Notes under the pieces: generated by a model
What the model was told of the DNA's origin: nothing
The model's database searches: none
What the model saw: the letters and a program-made list of their open reading frames with translations, nothing else
Assembly (NCBI GenBank): GCA_012862575.1
Contig: BLSF01000034.1
Location: 1-64,000 of the forward strand
Source: Parietichytrium sp. I65-24A
Taxonomy: Eukaryota > Sar > Bigyra > Thraustochytrida > Thraustochytriidae
DNA: 64,000 bases
Direction: 5' to 3'
Part shown: positions 22,211-33,328 of the stretch, in pieces
Layout: each line of letters begins with the position of its first letter
Position numbering within the stretch: position 1 is the first letter of the stretch
Position numbers and translations under genes: made by a program

Positions 22211-25200
22211 TTACATGAGAACGCGGTCCACGAGCCCGCCAGCAATGTGCACCATGTCCGCCAACACCTCTGTTTGATTAGTCACAATTTGGACCTTGGC
22301 GAAGGAAGTCTCTGGCTGCTCAGCGACAGAGTCGTCGTCCGAATCGGAGTCACTAGACTCGGCCTTCTTCTTCTTCTTCGAGGTCTTTTGCTTTTTAGCG
22401 GGCTTTTCATTGGTCTCCGAATCGACAGGCATGGCATACCCAGCCACAGCAACGCGAAGGGGAACCGGGTCAAAAATGCCTGCGTTCCACTTGATACCAA
22501 CAGAGTTTCCGCGGAAAGGATCAAAAAAGATCTGGCAAAGATGGCCGAAAGTCTCTTTTACTTGATCGCCGAAATCTTCCACGGGGCTGACCCCCACGAA
22601 AACCTGCTCCTCTGACATCAAATTCTTATAGAGCTTGGCAGTAGCCTTGCGGGTGGTGCGAAGGCCCTCCAGCGTGTTGGAGGATGCGAGCTGGAGAACT
22701 ACATCAAACTCAGAAGTGTTTATTGGGGACTGGAAGGCACTCATCCACAGCGCACTCATTGTTTTGGAGTCGTATTCCTGAGAAGCTTGGAGGCTCAGCA
22801 GCTGTTCCAGCAGCCGTGCCGTGTCCCTGGCTAAGCGGGTAATGCGGCCCAGAGCAAACTCGGATGGCGATTCGCGACTTGTCCAAAAGGTGTTCCAGCC
22901 AGAGTGCTTATCCTGCGGCGTGACAATGTACATGTGTGCTCCGGCGCCTCTCTCACGTGCAGCGAGAAATGCTTTCAACACTTCGCTGTAAGCGTTAGGC
23001 TCAAAGTCGTTGTTGAGGTCCACCAAGAGAGGCTCATTCTCCCAATCCCACTCAGCGATGAGATGCAAAAATCGAAGAAATCCAGATGCAGTCGACCGCG
23101 GAGCCTCGTAGGGTTGCGGGTGCAAATAGATCGAGGCTACCAAGAGCTCGATAGCTTCCTCTTGCATGTGGGGCCAAAGTGCGTGCCCGCTGACCCACAG
23201 TTTGGCCAAACGAGTGACAGGCCCCATCGTACGCGCACCTCCAAACGAATCAGAGCGCGTGTGCACCGAGTGCAAATAAAGGTGCAACAACGGCTTGCGA
23301 ATGAGCGCTCGCTCCAATTCCTCGGCGCGCTTTAGGTTAGCCTTTGGGACTAGATTCTTTGGGTCCTCGCCGTCCATGAGACGCATCTTTCTAGCCGCGA
23401 CGTGCGACACCGAACCTTGAAAGACTCTCCTTGGCTTCTTGAGCAAGCTGATCTCCATGTCCACGCGAAAGGTGAGTCGGAACGCAAATCCGCGAGTCAG
23501 GATGTCGACGCAATTGCGAGCTGCAATTCCACGAAACTCCCCAGACGGATGGCTATCGAGCTCTTGAGCAATTTGAACATAAAAGGCGGTCTTCATGTTT
23601 TGAATCGCGACTGGATCTTCTGGCCACTTGCTGCTCGACTCCACTTGTGCAACAATTTCGACAACATCCACCAGTCGGGTGACGGTTTCCACCTTTTGCA
23701 ATTTCGATTTACTTCCGCTGGCGCTTCGTTGCAAGTCGTGCAGCAATTGTGCTCTGCCGGGATCATTGCGACCAAATGCTAGTGGGTGTTTTGTCGGAGT
23801 CGTTGGAGAAGAGTACCTCATTGACGAAGAAGCAGGTGTCGTGCTGGTGATCGCGAGAGGCAAGTTTAACTTTCTCAACGAGCCTGAGAGGTTGTCATAT
23901 GCAGCGAGCAACACTTTAAAGGGCTCTTGCTCGTTGGAGAGAACAGCACAAGTTTTTTCCAAGCGCTTGTCCAGGGTTTGCAAGGCAGCATCAAGCTCTT
24001 TCCCAATCACCGCAGAACCCTTGTTCGGTGCAAGCTTGAAAGGCCATCGATGCCCGAGAAGGTACACCCCAATCGCTTCGACGACATCCAGCTTACCTGA
24101 TTGACACTCTGCAGTCCAGTCTAGGGTCTCCACGATGGTACCATCACGGAATCTGCGGAGCTCTGATTTGTCTTCGCCCCAGAATTCGCGAAATTCGGCT
24201 GCCTTTTCAACTTCCTCCGCAGAGGGACCCTTGTCGATAATTCGGAAAGTGGACTCAATATCGACTTGAAGGCAAACTAGAAGAGTGAAGGAGTGGTCCG
24301 TGGCGTGGGATCGCAAGCTTTCCTGGGTGTTGTGGTTGACAATTACCCGCAGCGAGGTCGCCCTCTTGGTGTCAAGAAACGCACGGCGGAATGCCATCTC
24401 TGCTTCCCGTCGAGCGAACATATCCCATCCCATGTCGCAGATCTGGGTTGGAACGCTAGCAGGAAAGCTGGTTTCCTTGCCAGTTGGAAATGCAGGAACT
24501 TGTACAGTGAAGCACTTGTCGTACTTTTGCCAAACGTTAACCTTTGCCGTGAACAAGCTCGCAAAGATATCTTTCCCGCCCTTTTCAGAATTCATCTCAA
24601 GAAGGCGGGTTGCAGCCCACGCTTCCTCCTCAAGAGCGAGCCAATCGGACTTGGACACCCTCCAGGCCAGATTGAGCTTTCCGCATGGTGCAATGAGGCA
24701 GATGTCATACGCAGAAAGAAAATCTTCGTCTCCAAATCCTTCGGTGATAACTGTGCAGAGACAAACACGAAATCAAGATAAAAAATTAACAATCGCAAGG
24801 TCAGTCCAACGAGAGCAGGCAAGTCGAAGCGAAAAAGCATCTGTACGGATGGTGCACGCATGATTCGGTGGATAAAGGCGATCGAAAGCGCTTTTTCCTC
24901 GCAACGGGATGCTTGCCAGATCGCAGCTCAAGGTATCAGAGATTTCGATTTTAAATGTTTCCGACCACCGAAGAGTCTCGACAGAAAGAATTTCATCGCG
25001 TACCGAGGCTTTGATGATCATCCGGCTTGCAAGTTTTAAGTTTTGTACACAGCGGCGTGGGTGCTCAAAGCATCAGAATTTTCAGTGTGAATTTTCCGAC
25101 CACCTATGAAAGTCTCGCGAAAAAATGGGAATGAACCCGAAAATCATCTTTTGCAGAGCAGAGCAGGCCAGCTGTGGAACAAACGTTTCTTGATGCGCAC

Positions 25201-26476
25201 ACCTCCGTACATGTTTCGGAGCAAAAGTAAACTTACCTGCCTGGAGTTTCAAGTCGGACTTCATCCGCAATACCTGTTTTTTCTCGGCTAGTTTGGATGA
25301 GGTGATGTACTTCATTAAGCTGCGGAACATTTGCTGGGTGCTCATAGTAGTGTGAATATGGCGATCGAGAATGAGGTGAGAAAGCAGAAAGATCAAGAGG
25401 GACTCATGAAATGAGTCTGGTGACGAGTCTTTAGAAAGGCCGTGTACCCGACTCCACACTTTGAGCAAGGCACAAGTGTCCGCAAACGCAGGGCACTCAG
25501 ACTTGACGTGGTGGAGCACTTCTAACTGGGTGCGAAATGAGGACGACGCCACATCCTCTAGGACACGCATATTGTAGTGCGGGGTCTTGACCTCCTCTGC
25601 ATCTAGCGCAGTACTATGAGGAAAATGTTTCAGAGGCCGGACATTTCCAAGCGCGGGCCGGAAGCGAAGGGCAGGGAATAGATCATCTGCAATCATAGGG
25701 AGAATGCGAAGCGAGAACTTTCCAACGCCAGTCTCCGCCGCAGGGGTGAGGGCGAGAACAGGCTTGCTCAGGTCGTTGAGAAACGGGACCAAGGCAACCT
25801 GACTGAAGAGGTTTCGGTTGGCTGCAAGCTCCTTTGCCATCATTCCAAGGTATATAAGGCGCTTGTCAGAATACCTGTGGTTCAAATAATCTTTGGGATG
25901 AAAGCAACCCGAAGGCATCGTGACAGCTATGTCGATAACGTGGCTGGGACGTGTCATCGTGTCCAAGACGAAGCTTCCGACCATATCCACGGAGGCTGGT
26001 GGCATAAAATTCAGCGTCGTGGGCTTGCCGTCCCAGCTCAAGACCTTGACGTTCGCTGTTTTAGCAGTCGCCTCGCTTCGGGGTTTCATCTTGCTGAGCG
26101 CGGCCTTGGTCTCCATGAGTAGAGCGCGCACATTCTTCAGCATATCTTCCTTCGCGTGTATTCTGACCTCCTTGAGCAGTTCGTCGATCTCCATCTTTAG
26201 CAGATTTGTGCGAAACAGATTCCTCGTCTTCCGCAGATGATCCTGCTCTTCAGCGGACGGCAGCGAGTACTTTGGGTCCACGGTCTGGCCCTTCTGCTTG
26301 ACCATCACAGATCCATCCACATCATCATCATCATCATCATCCACATCCACATCTACGTCTGCGTCTTCTTCTTCCTCCATCTCCAATTCCATCTCTTTCT
26401 CATGCACTTTCTCCTCCTGGTCAGCGGAGCCCCTGCCCCTCTTCTTCCCTTTGGACACTTTGGACACCTTGCCCAT
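22211..26476 (-). CDS. Nrap/UTP22-family nucleolar protein (NOL6 homologue), 2 exons
   Basis: Exon 1 is 26476-25237 and exon 2 is 24750-22211. The intron 25236-24751 has a GTAAGT donor and a pyrimidine-rich CTCTGCACAG acceptor. Splicing joins LKLQA to VITEGFGDEDF in phase, giving 1,259 residues close to the size and order of NOL6/Utp22. Recognisable blocks are SFRTQLEVLHHVKSECPAF, QMFRSLMKYI, YDICLIAPCGKLNL followed by LEEEAWAATRLLE, and near the end GAGAHMYIVTPQDK and VDLNNDFEPNAYSEVLKAF. The N-terminus has a long Asp/Glu tract and the C-terminus a Lys-rich, Ser/Asp-rich tail. The family is part of the small-subunit processome (UTP-C with Rrp7 in yeast) and acts in 18S rRNA maturation in the nucleolus. 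The start is at 26476 (ATG), directly after a purine-rich leader on the coding strand. Confidence 0.93.
24936..25022 (-). ncRNA. Candidate box C/D-like unit B in Nrap intron
   Basis: This is homologous to unit A: GATGATCA at 25022, a shared CGAGACT...GGTGGTCGGAAA block in the middle, then CTGA at 24939-24936, 87 nt. The flanks are CAAG and CTTG, which pair where unit A has CAAA and TTTG, a compensating change. The C box has one mismatch to RUGAUGA. Expression and targets are unknown. Confidence 0.27.
25073..25148 (-). ncRNA. Candidate box C/D-like unit A in Nrap intron
   Basis: On the minus strand the unit starts with GATGAT (C-box-like, with the UGAU core) at 25148 and ends with CTGA (D box) at 25076-25073, 76 nt. 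It is flanked by CAAA upstream and TTTG downstream, which can pair. A homologous unit lies 50 nt further on. The C box departs from RUGAUGA at two places and no guide target was identified, so this is a hypothesis. Confidence 0.25.
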
Positions 26477-28087
26477 CCTCTCTCTCTCTCTCTCTGTCTC
26501 TGTCTGTCTCTGTCTCTCTGTCTGTCTCTGTCTCTGTCTCTGTCTTTGTGTGTATGTGTGTATGTGTGGGTTTGCTCTCTTATTGGCGTTGAGCGATTGG
26601 CTTCTGCTGCTGCTCACTGTGTTTGGATGTTTGAGTGTTTGGGTGTTTGGGTGTTTGGGCGTTTGGGTGGCTGTGAACCAACTCTTGCGGAACGGTTTTG
26701 GTGCGACCGTGCGTTCAAGATTGTTCAAGATTGTTCAAGAGAGTTCAAGGGCGGCGGAGTTCGAGGGTTTCAAGAGAAGTCAAGGGTCGGAAGGAATGTT
26801 CGCTTGATCGCCTGGTTGTTGGTACAGGTACCGTACTATCGGTACTAGCTGGCGAGAGCTACTCCAAAGTGCACGTGGTTAAAATGGGCGTGATCGTTTT
26901 CGAGCGAAGCATGAGAGAGATCATGATCATGATGTCTCGAGCTCCAACAGCCAAGTTTCGAAGAGACTCGGGAAGGCGTTCATTCAGCCCGTGCAGATTG
27001 GTTCGAAACTTGCGTTTCTGAATGTTTCTGAAGGCAGAACGAGTTTTGTGCCAGCGCTTGAGGCCATGGGCTCCATGGGCACAGGTGGGCATACACAGTA
27101 CACATCTATCCATCTATCCATCCATCCATCCATGCATGCCACATCTCGGGAGCTGTGGCGAGCGCTTGACAGCGCTCCACAGATGCGACTTGGTTTCTGA
27201 ACTGCGCTTTTTGTGAGCTGGAATCAAGGCTTGCGGCCTGAAGAATCAGTCGATCGCGAGACGGTACCTAGTAAGCACAGTATCTGACAGTCGAACCGTC
27301 ACCTTTCGCTCTCACGGCTTTCGGCGAGGCTGGGCGGCGGCACCAAGAGGGATCGGAGAGCACTCTCTCTCCACAAGACTCTCCACACTCGGGCGGAGAG
27401 CACGTGGATGCCCGTGGAGTCGGATTGACTGTGAATGTGAACCAACTGTGAACGCCTTTGGTGAGAATGACGAAAACGACTCTCTCTCTCATCCTGGCGA
27501 ATCGCGCTTCGTGGCGTTTCGTCTTGCTTTCCATCTTGACCCTGTACTGAGCTAAGATTTCATTTGACGAACTTTTGCAGAATGTTTTCGCAGTTTGGAA
27601 GAATTGAGAAGTCATGTTCTCACAGTTTGGCAAAGAGCTTCAATGGCCAAGCACCAAAGGCTTGCGAAGGCTTGGGAGCTTGAACTAGCCGAAAGAAATA
27701 ACTCATTCTGTATCTTTCCCAGTCTCCAAAGTTTCCAAGCTTTTTAAACACAAGCAATTACTGTCATTCTGAGCCTGCACTCTTTCTTCATCCACCCAAC
27801 AAGTTCATTCATTCATAGTCAATCGAAATGAATCGATCAATCATTCATTAACAGTTAAGGTCTCTTCTGGGGAAAAGAAGCGGCACTCGTCGCAGCCACA
27901 CGTCTGAGATTCAGATCTATCCATCCTAAACTTGTATCGATTCTGAACTGAATTCTGTGGTAACACTTTCTTTGCACTTTTTTAGCACAGGATCATTGCA
28001 GGATCTCCATTCGCGGAGTTCTGAGAGCGTCTGAGAACGAATGAGAGCCTGCTTTTGTTGTTTTGATGATGTTGAACTTGTTGGTGC

Positions 28088-28151
<64 letters not shown>

Positions 28152-29749
28152 GATGTCCAAAGTGGATCTGTCAGGTGAGTCTCTCACTGACCTCCCGACG
28201 AAAAGAAACCTGGAGAAAGTGTGGACTTCTTCGTACTGCAACCTTACTCCACTCCCACTATTACAGGTAATCATATAGAGGAGCTTCTAGCCTTTGGGTG
28301 GCTCCCAGTTCTCTTCGAAACTCACTATTGTTCTCTTTGTTCGTCGCAGGTGCGCCTAGGACCAACTATGAGCACCATTAACAATATGGTTCCCACAGTA
28401 CCAGCCTGATGCTGACGTTTGTAATAGGTGAAAGTATAGAACCAGATCTCGTGTCGTATTCATTAGTGAATACTGCTAATTGCAGTTCCTCGGAGAGTGG
28501 GTCAGACAGCGCAAAATCATAGTCCACTGCTAAGCAGTAGCCTAGCTAGCGGTCGACATCTTTGTGTGAGAAAGTGCGCGAGACAGTGAACAAATTTCTC
28601 AACTCGAACTACCAAATTAAATAGGGACCCATTAGGAGCGGCGAGCGGTCGGGAGTAGCTGGTCCCTTTTTTCCCTTTTTTCAAGAATTCAGAATCCAGA
28701 ATTCTTTCTTTCCAAACAACTTTTTTCTAATTGGTGAACGCGTTTGTTTACTTATTGCTCGTTATAGATTAACTTACTGCAGAGACTCGCAGCTTCTCTC
28801 TTGTGTCATGTCAAGGCGTTTTGTTTGTTGTTTTTCATGAACAGTTGTTGATTGAAATTTCACAATGAAGGAAGATTTTCAGTCCTTGGAAGTGGAAACA
28901 GCGAGGCTACTATCGTTTCGGCTATTCATTAGTAGACGTGGAATTCCTTCACTTTCTCCTCCCACTCCCCACTCTCGGTATCCTACCCAAAGCACTGTTC
29001 AAGCCTAGGGGCAAAGATACAGTTAAACGGATAGTGTGTCCCCTAAAATTGACCACGCGACATAGCGTTACGGTCAGCTATTATTCTCCTACTGTGATGG
29101 AGACTCTCCAATACATTTGACGCTAAGACCACCCGGAAGGGTACTCTCACCTAACCTTTACTCATAGCAACAGCCCTCTCTCGGAACCAGCCCATCTACC
29201 CAAAACGCATAGCACCGCAAAATTGCATCGCATCAGAACAGAAAATTGACTGCAGCCGTCCTACCCGTTTCCCCTAACCCCCCTACCCAACCTCAGTGAA
29301 TTCTAGCAGTAATCCCTGGGATCCGTTAGTGACCGCCGAAAACACATGAAAATTGACAGCGAAAATGCACGAGGTCCTTGAGTAAGAACTCGGCAGCCTC
29401 CTACCAATACCAGTAGCAAATCAGTGCGAGGGTGTTAGCGAGCGATGCAAGCTCGCAAGGGAGGGCGTACGGTCCACTTAGGCAAAAAGGTGATGCGGCG
29501 GCGAGAAGAGCAACGTGAAATCACTATCTTGTCTAAGTTACATTCATTTCATAATTGAATGAACATGTATTGTATCTATACTGTGTATCTTATCTATCAA
29601 TTGATTGAAATGTATGAGTGAATGCATGGAGACTTAGAAGACTGTGGAGCGAAGCTTTCGATTGCCGAGGATGCAGCAGACCCCAAACGCAGGCAACGCT
29701 CAGCAGAAGTGTAGAAGTGTAGAAGAGAATAGAAGACAGGAGAGGCAAG
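26477..29749. other. Gene-poor region with microsatellites
   Basis: It lies between divergent Nrap (-) and cathepsin (+). From left to right: a CT/GT-rich tract at 26477-26570 (purine-rich on the Nrap strand), GTTTGGGT repeats at about 26630-26670, GTTCAAGATT repeats near 26710-26750, GGTACAGGTACCGTAC palindromes at 26821-26846, CATC repeats at about 27105-27135, and a (TTG)n tract at about 28089-28152. The right end from 29480 belongs to the duplicated cathepsin unit. No convincing protein or RNA gene was seen. Confidence 0.5.
28089..28152. repeat. (TTG)n microsatellite
   Basis: About 21 near-perfect TTG units. A reading frame through it would encode poly-Leu on one strand and poly-Asn on the other. 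I do not regard either as a gene. Confidence 0.95.
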
Positions 29750-30823
29750 ATGAAGGTTTTGGCAGCAGCAGCGTTGGCCGTGGTGGCAGTGGGACAGGAT
29801 GCGCAGGAGATGCAGGTTTTGAGGCAGTCTGAGTATGTGATCCTGCCAGGACACACCAAGTTTGAGCAAAAGTCGCACGCCCACGCGCACGAGTACCTGT
29901 CGAACGACCAGCTGCCTGAGAGCTGGGACTGGAGGAACGTGAATGGCGTGTCGTACATCACCAAGATGCTCAACCAGCACATTCCGCAGTACTGCGGGTC
30001 GTGCTGGGCGCACGGAGCTGCCTCCTCGCTCGCTGATCGCATCAAGATCGCTCGCAAGGGACAGGGCCCGGACATCAACTTGAGCATCCAGCAGATCCTC
30101 AACTGCGGAACCAACATCGCAGGATCTTGCCACGGAGGCAGCCACACCGGCGTCTTCGAGTTTATCAAGGAGCAGGGATACATCCCATACGACACCTGCC
30201 TCCAGTACGAGGCGTGCAGCAAGGAGTCCGACGAGGGCGACTGCAAGAAGGCCAACTTCGAGTGCTCTGCAATCAACACCTGCCGCACATGCTCCACCTT
30301 CAAGGCCATGGGAGGCTTCTGCGCTGCTCTCAACGTCTTCCCAAACGCCACTGTGGCAGAGTACGGAACCCTGCTCGGCGCTGAGGCTATGAAGCGCGAG
30401 ATCTACGCTCGCGGCCCAATCGCTTGCGGAGTAAACGCCAACGAGATCGACACCTATGAGGGCGGCATCATCGACTTGCCACACGCTTCCCGCATTGTTG
30501 ACCACATCGTCTCTATCGTCGGTTGGGGCACCAATGAGAAGGACAACTCCCAATACTGGATCGTTCGCAACAGCTGGGGTGAGTACTGGGGCGAGATGGG
30601 CTTTTACCGCCTCAAGATGGGCGGCAACCAGCTCGGAATGGAGAACGGATGCGCCTGGGCCACTCCTGGAACCTTCACCACCATCAACTTTGCGTGCCAC
30701 GAGGACGGAGACAACTGCGTCAAGCATGAGGAGTACGTCGACTCCCACACCCTCAAGAGACCATACGCAGAGATGATGCCAACTCGCACCATCGTGCGCC
30801 CAATGGAGGAGGAGCTTCAGTAA
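29750..30823 (+). CDS. Cathepsin Z/X-like papain-family cysteine protease (copy 1)
   Basis: 357 residues with a signal peptide (MKVLAAAALAVVAVGQ), a short propeptide and a mature C1A peptidase beginning near LPESWDWRNV. The HIPQYCGSCWAH sequence carries the catalytic Cys85 and the HIP mini-loop diagnostic of cathepsin Z/X. The other catalytic residues are His252 (IVDHIVSIVGWG) and Asn274 (WIVRNSWGEYWG). Cathepsin Z is a lysosomal carboxypeptidase. Many paired cysteines (CGTNIAGSC, CLQYEACS) match the family. The C-terminus has an extra ~45-residue tail past the usual fold. A purine-rich leader (AGAAGAGAATAGAAGACAGG) immediately precedes the ATG. It is identical in protein sequence to the copy at 31672-32745. 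Confidence 0.96.
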   Translation: MKVLAAAALAVVAVGQDAQEMQVLRQSEYVILPGHTKFEQKSHAHAHEYLSNDQLPESWDWRNVNGVSYITKMLNQHIPQYCGSCWAHGAASSLADRIKIARKGQGPDINLSIQQILNCGTNIAGSCHGGSHTGVFEFIKEQGYIPYDTCLQYEACSKESDEGDCKKANFECSAINTCRTCSTFKAMGGFCAALNVFPNATVAEYGTLLGAEAMKREIYARGPIACGVNANEIDTYEGGIIDLPHASRIVDHIVSIVGWGTNEKDNSQYWIVRNSWGEYWGEMGFYRLKMGGNQLGMENGCAWATPGTFTTINFACHEDGDNCVKHEEYVDSHTLKRPYAEMMPTRTIVRPMEEELQ

Positions 30824-31306
30824 GCTCTTCATCATGGTTGTACTATCGTGTGTGGGTTGAAAGTTTTTTTCTTTCCAGTCGCTTTTTTTTTAGAATATAT
30901 GAAAGGTCAAATAACACACAAGTCGATGTAATTTGTACAAACCATTCCGTCTTTTCGCTCTTTCATCCCTTGTTTGCTGCCCCTCTCAACAATACGTCCT
31001 TGGTTGCACAGTTTAAAGTGGCGCTTCTGACACTGGTATCTACTTTGCCCCTGTTGCAAAAGGCAGGTCATTCTTTTCTTGTGTAGACTGAAGAAAGAAA
31101 AACAGGTGCGTAATTGGAGCCCTCGAGCTTGCGGGTGGTGAAGGTTGCCCAAACGAAAGCGTGCAACATCTTTCTTGGAGATTAGAGCAAACACCGAATG
31201 TAAGGAAAAGAAAGCGGTAAGCTTTTTAGACACCAAATAAGCAGAGTACAGAACAGGATTAAAATAACATGAATTGCGTGGCCCAGCGCGGAGGCGCCTG
31301 GTGCCT

Positions 31307-31404
31307 TCAAACTTCGTTGGAGAGGTCGCGGTCGTTCAAGCTTGACACGGGCCTAAATGTGGCAGGCTTGAACAGGAACGATGGCATTCGCCGATTGTAA
31401 GACT
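31307..31404 (-). pseudogene. 3'-end fragment of the type I membrane-protein gene
   Basis: These 98 bases match the final ~32 codons of the gene at 33231-34283, apart from one substitution, and stop at the N. The rest of that gene is absent here. This is what a truncated contig end, or the junction of a tandem duplication, would leave. Confidence 0.9.
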
Positions 31405-31405
31405 N
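31405..31405. other. Single ambiguous base at duplication junction
   Basis: This is the only N I noticed in the window. It sits exactly where copy 1 of the cathepsin unit stops and copy 2 starts, which suggests a scaffold join. Confidence 0.95.
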
Positions 31406-33328
31406 AGGCAAAAAGGTGATGCGGCGGCGAGAAGAGCAACGTGAAATCACTATCTTGTCTAAGTTACATTCATTTCATAATTGAATGAACATGTATTGTA
31501 TCTATACTGTGTATCTTATCTATCAATTGAAATGTATGAGTGAATGCATGGAGACTTAGAAGACTGTGGAGCGAAGCTTTCGATTGCCGAGGATGCAGCA
31601 GACCCCAAACGCAGGCAACGCTCAGCAGAAGTGTAGAAGTGTAGAAGAGAATAGAAGACAGGAGAGGCAAGATGAAGGTTTTGGCAGCAGCAGCGTTGGC
31701 CGTGGTGGCAGTGGGACAGGATGCGCAGGAGATGCAGGTTTTGAGGCAGTCTGAGTATGTGATCCTGCCAGGACACACCAAGTTTGAGCAAAAGTCGCAC
31801 GCCCACGCGCACGAGTACCTGTCGAACGACCAGCTGCCTGAGAGCTGGGACTGGAGGAACGTGAATGGCGTGTCGTACATCACCAAGATGCTCAACCAGC
31901 ACATTCCGCAGTACTGCGGGTCGTGCTGGGCGCACGGAGCTGCCTCCTCGCTCGCTGATCGCATCAAGATCGCTCGCAAGGGACAGGGCCCGGACATCAA
32001 CTTGAGCATCCAGCAGATCCTCAACTGCGGAACCAACATCGCAGGATCTTGCCACGGAGGCAGCCACACCGGCGTCTTCGAGTTTATCAAGGAGCAGGGA
32101 TACATCCCATACGACACCTGCCTCCAGTACGAGGCGTGCAGCAAGGAGTCCGACGAGGGCGACTGCAAGAAGGCCAACTTCGAGTGCTCTGCAATCAACA
32201 CCTGCCGCACATGCTCCACCTTCAAGGCCATGGGAGGCTTCTGCGCTGCTCTCAACGTCTTCCCAAACGCCACTGTGGCAGAGTACGGAACCCTGCTCGG
32301 CGCTGAGGCTATGAAGCGCGAGATCTACGCTCGCGGCCCAATCGCTTGCGGAGTAAACGCCAACGAGATCGACACCTATGAGGGCGGCATCATCGACTTG
32401 CCACACGCTTCCCGCATTGTTGACCACATCGTCTCTATCGTCGGTTGGGGCACCAATGAGAAGGACAACTCCCAATACTGGATCGTTCGCAACAGCTGGG
32501 GTGAGTACTGGGGCGAGATGGGCTTTTACCGCCTCAAGATGGGCGGCAACCAGCTCGGAATGGAGAACGGATGCGCCTGGGCCACTCCTGGAACCTTCAC
32601 CACCATCAACTTTGCGTGCCACGAGGACGGAGACAACTGCGTCAAGCATGAGGAGTACGTCGACTCCCACACCCTCAAGAGACCATACGCAGAGATGATG
32701 CCAACTCGCACCATCGTGCGCCCAATGGAGGAGGAGCTTCAGTAAGCTCTTCATCATGGTTGTACTATCGTGTGTGGGTTGAAAGTTTTTTTCTTTCCAG
32801 TCGCTTTTTTTTTTAGAATATATGAAAGGTCAAATAACACACAAGTCGATGTAATTTGTACAAACCATTCCGTCTTTTCGCTCTTTCATCCCTTGTTTGC
32901 TGCCCCTCTCAACAATACGTCCTTGGTTGCACAGTTTAAAGTGGCGCTTCTGACACTGGTATCTACTTTGCCCCTGTTGCAAAAGGCAGGTCATTCTTTT
33001 TCTTGTGTAGACTGAAGAAAGAAAAACAGGTGCGTAATTGGAGCCCTCGAGCTTGCGGGTGGTGAAGGTTGCCCAAACGAAAGCGTGCAACATCTTTCTT
33101 GGAGATTAGAGCAAACACCGAATGTAAGGAAAAGAAAGCGGTAAGCTTTTTAGACACCAAATAAGCAGAGTACAGAACAGGATTAAAATAACATGAATTG
33201 CGTGGCCCAGCGCGGAGGCGCCTGGTGCCTTCAAACTTCGTTGGAGAGGTCGCGGTCGTTCAAGCTTGACACGGGCCTAAATGTGGCAGGCTTGAACAGG
33301 AATGATGGCATTCGCCGATTGTAAGACT
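31406..33328. repeat. Duplicated 1.92-kb unit, copy 2
   Basis: Starts with the same AGGCAAAAAGG as copy 1 and runs through the cathepsin gene into the 3' end of the membrane-protein gene, which continues intact beyond 33328. The unique sequence on each side belongs to only one copy. Confidence 0.95.
31672..32745 (+). CDS. Cathepsin Z/X-like cysteine protease (copy 2)
   Basis: The 357-residue product is identical to that of copy 1, with all catalytic residues (Cys85, His252, Asn274) and the signal peptide. It lies 1,922 bp downstream. The 3' ends of this gene and the membrane-protein gene (-) converge with about 485 bp between them. No independent evidence shows that this is a second locus rather than the same one assembled twice. 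Confidence 0.9.
   Translation: MKVLAAAALAVVAVGQDAQEMQVLRQSEYVILPGHTKFEQKSHAHAHEYLSNDQLPESWDWRNVNGVSYITKMLNQHIPQYCGSCWAHGAASSLADRIKIARKGQGPDINLSIQQILNCGTNIAGSCHGGSHTGVFEFIKEQGYIPYDTCLQYEACSKESDEGDCKKANFECSAINTCRTCSTFKAMGGFCAALNVFPNATVAEYGTLLGAEAMKREIYARGPIACGVNANEIDTYEGGIIDLPHASRIVDHIVSIVGWGTNEKDNSQYWIVRNSWGEYWGEMGFYRLKMGGNQLGMENGCAWATPGTFTTINFACHEDGDNCVKHEEYVDSHTLKRPYAEMMPTRTIVRPMEEELQ

Larger units (their letters stand above)
29480..31404. repeat. Duplicated 1.92-kb unit, copy 1
   Basis: Copy 1 holds a complete cathepsin Z gene, its leader and 3' region, and the last 98 bases of the neighbouring membrane-protein gene. It ends at a single N (31405). Compared with copy 2 I see a 4-base indel near 29600, two one-base homopolymer changes (near 30890 and 31075) and one substitution near 31380. 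Confidence 0.95.

Noticed and set aside
24773-25021. 82-codon frame within the Nrap intron as an extra exon
   Set aside because: Joining 25237 directly to 24750 restores the spacing between the QMFRSL block and the following FDVV-type strand seen in NOL6, in phase. Adding this frame would break it.
28063-28278. Poly-Leu / poly-Asn frames across 28.1 kb
   Set aside because: Created by a (TTG)n microsatellite. No conserved sequence on either side.
29597-32757. About 410-codon minus-strand frames opposite both cathepsin genes
   Set aside because: Antisense by-product of GC-biased third positions. The plus strand holds a complete cathepsin Z with all catalytic residues.
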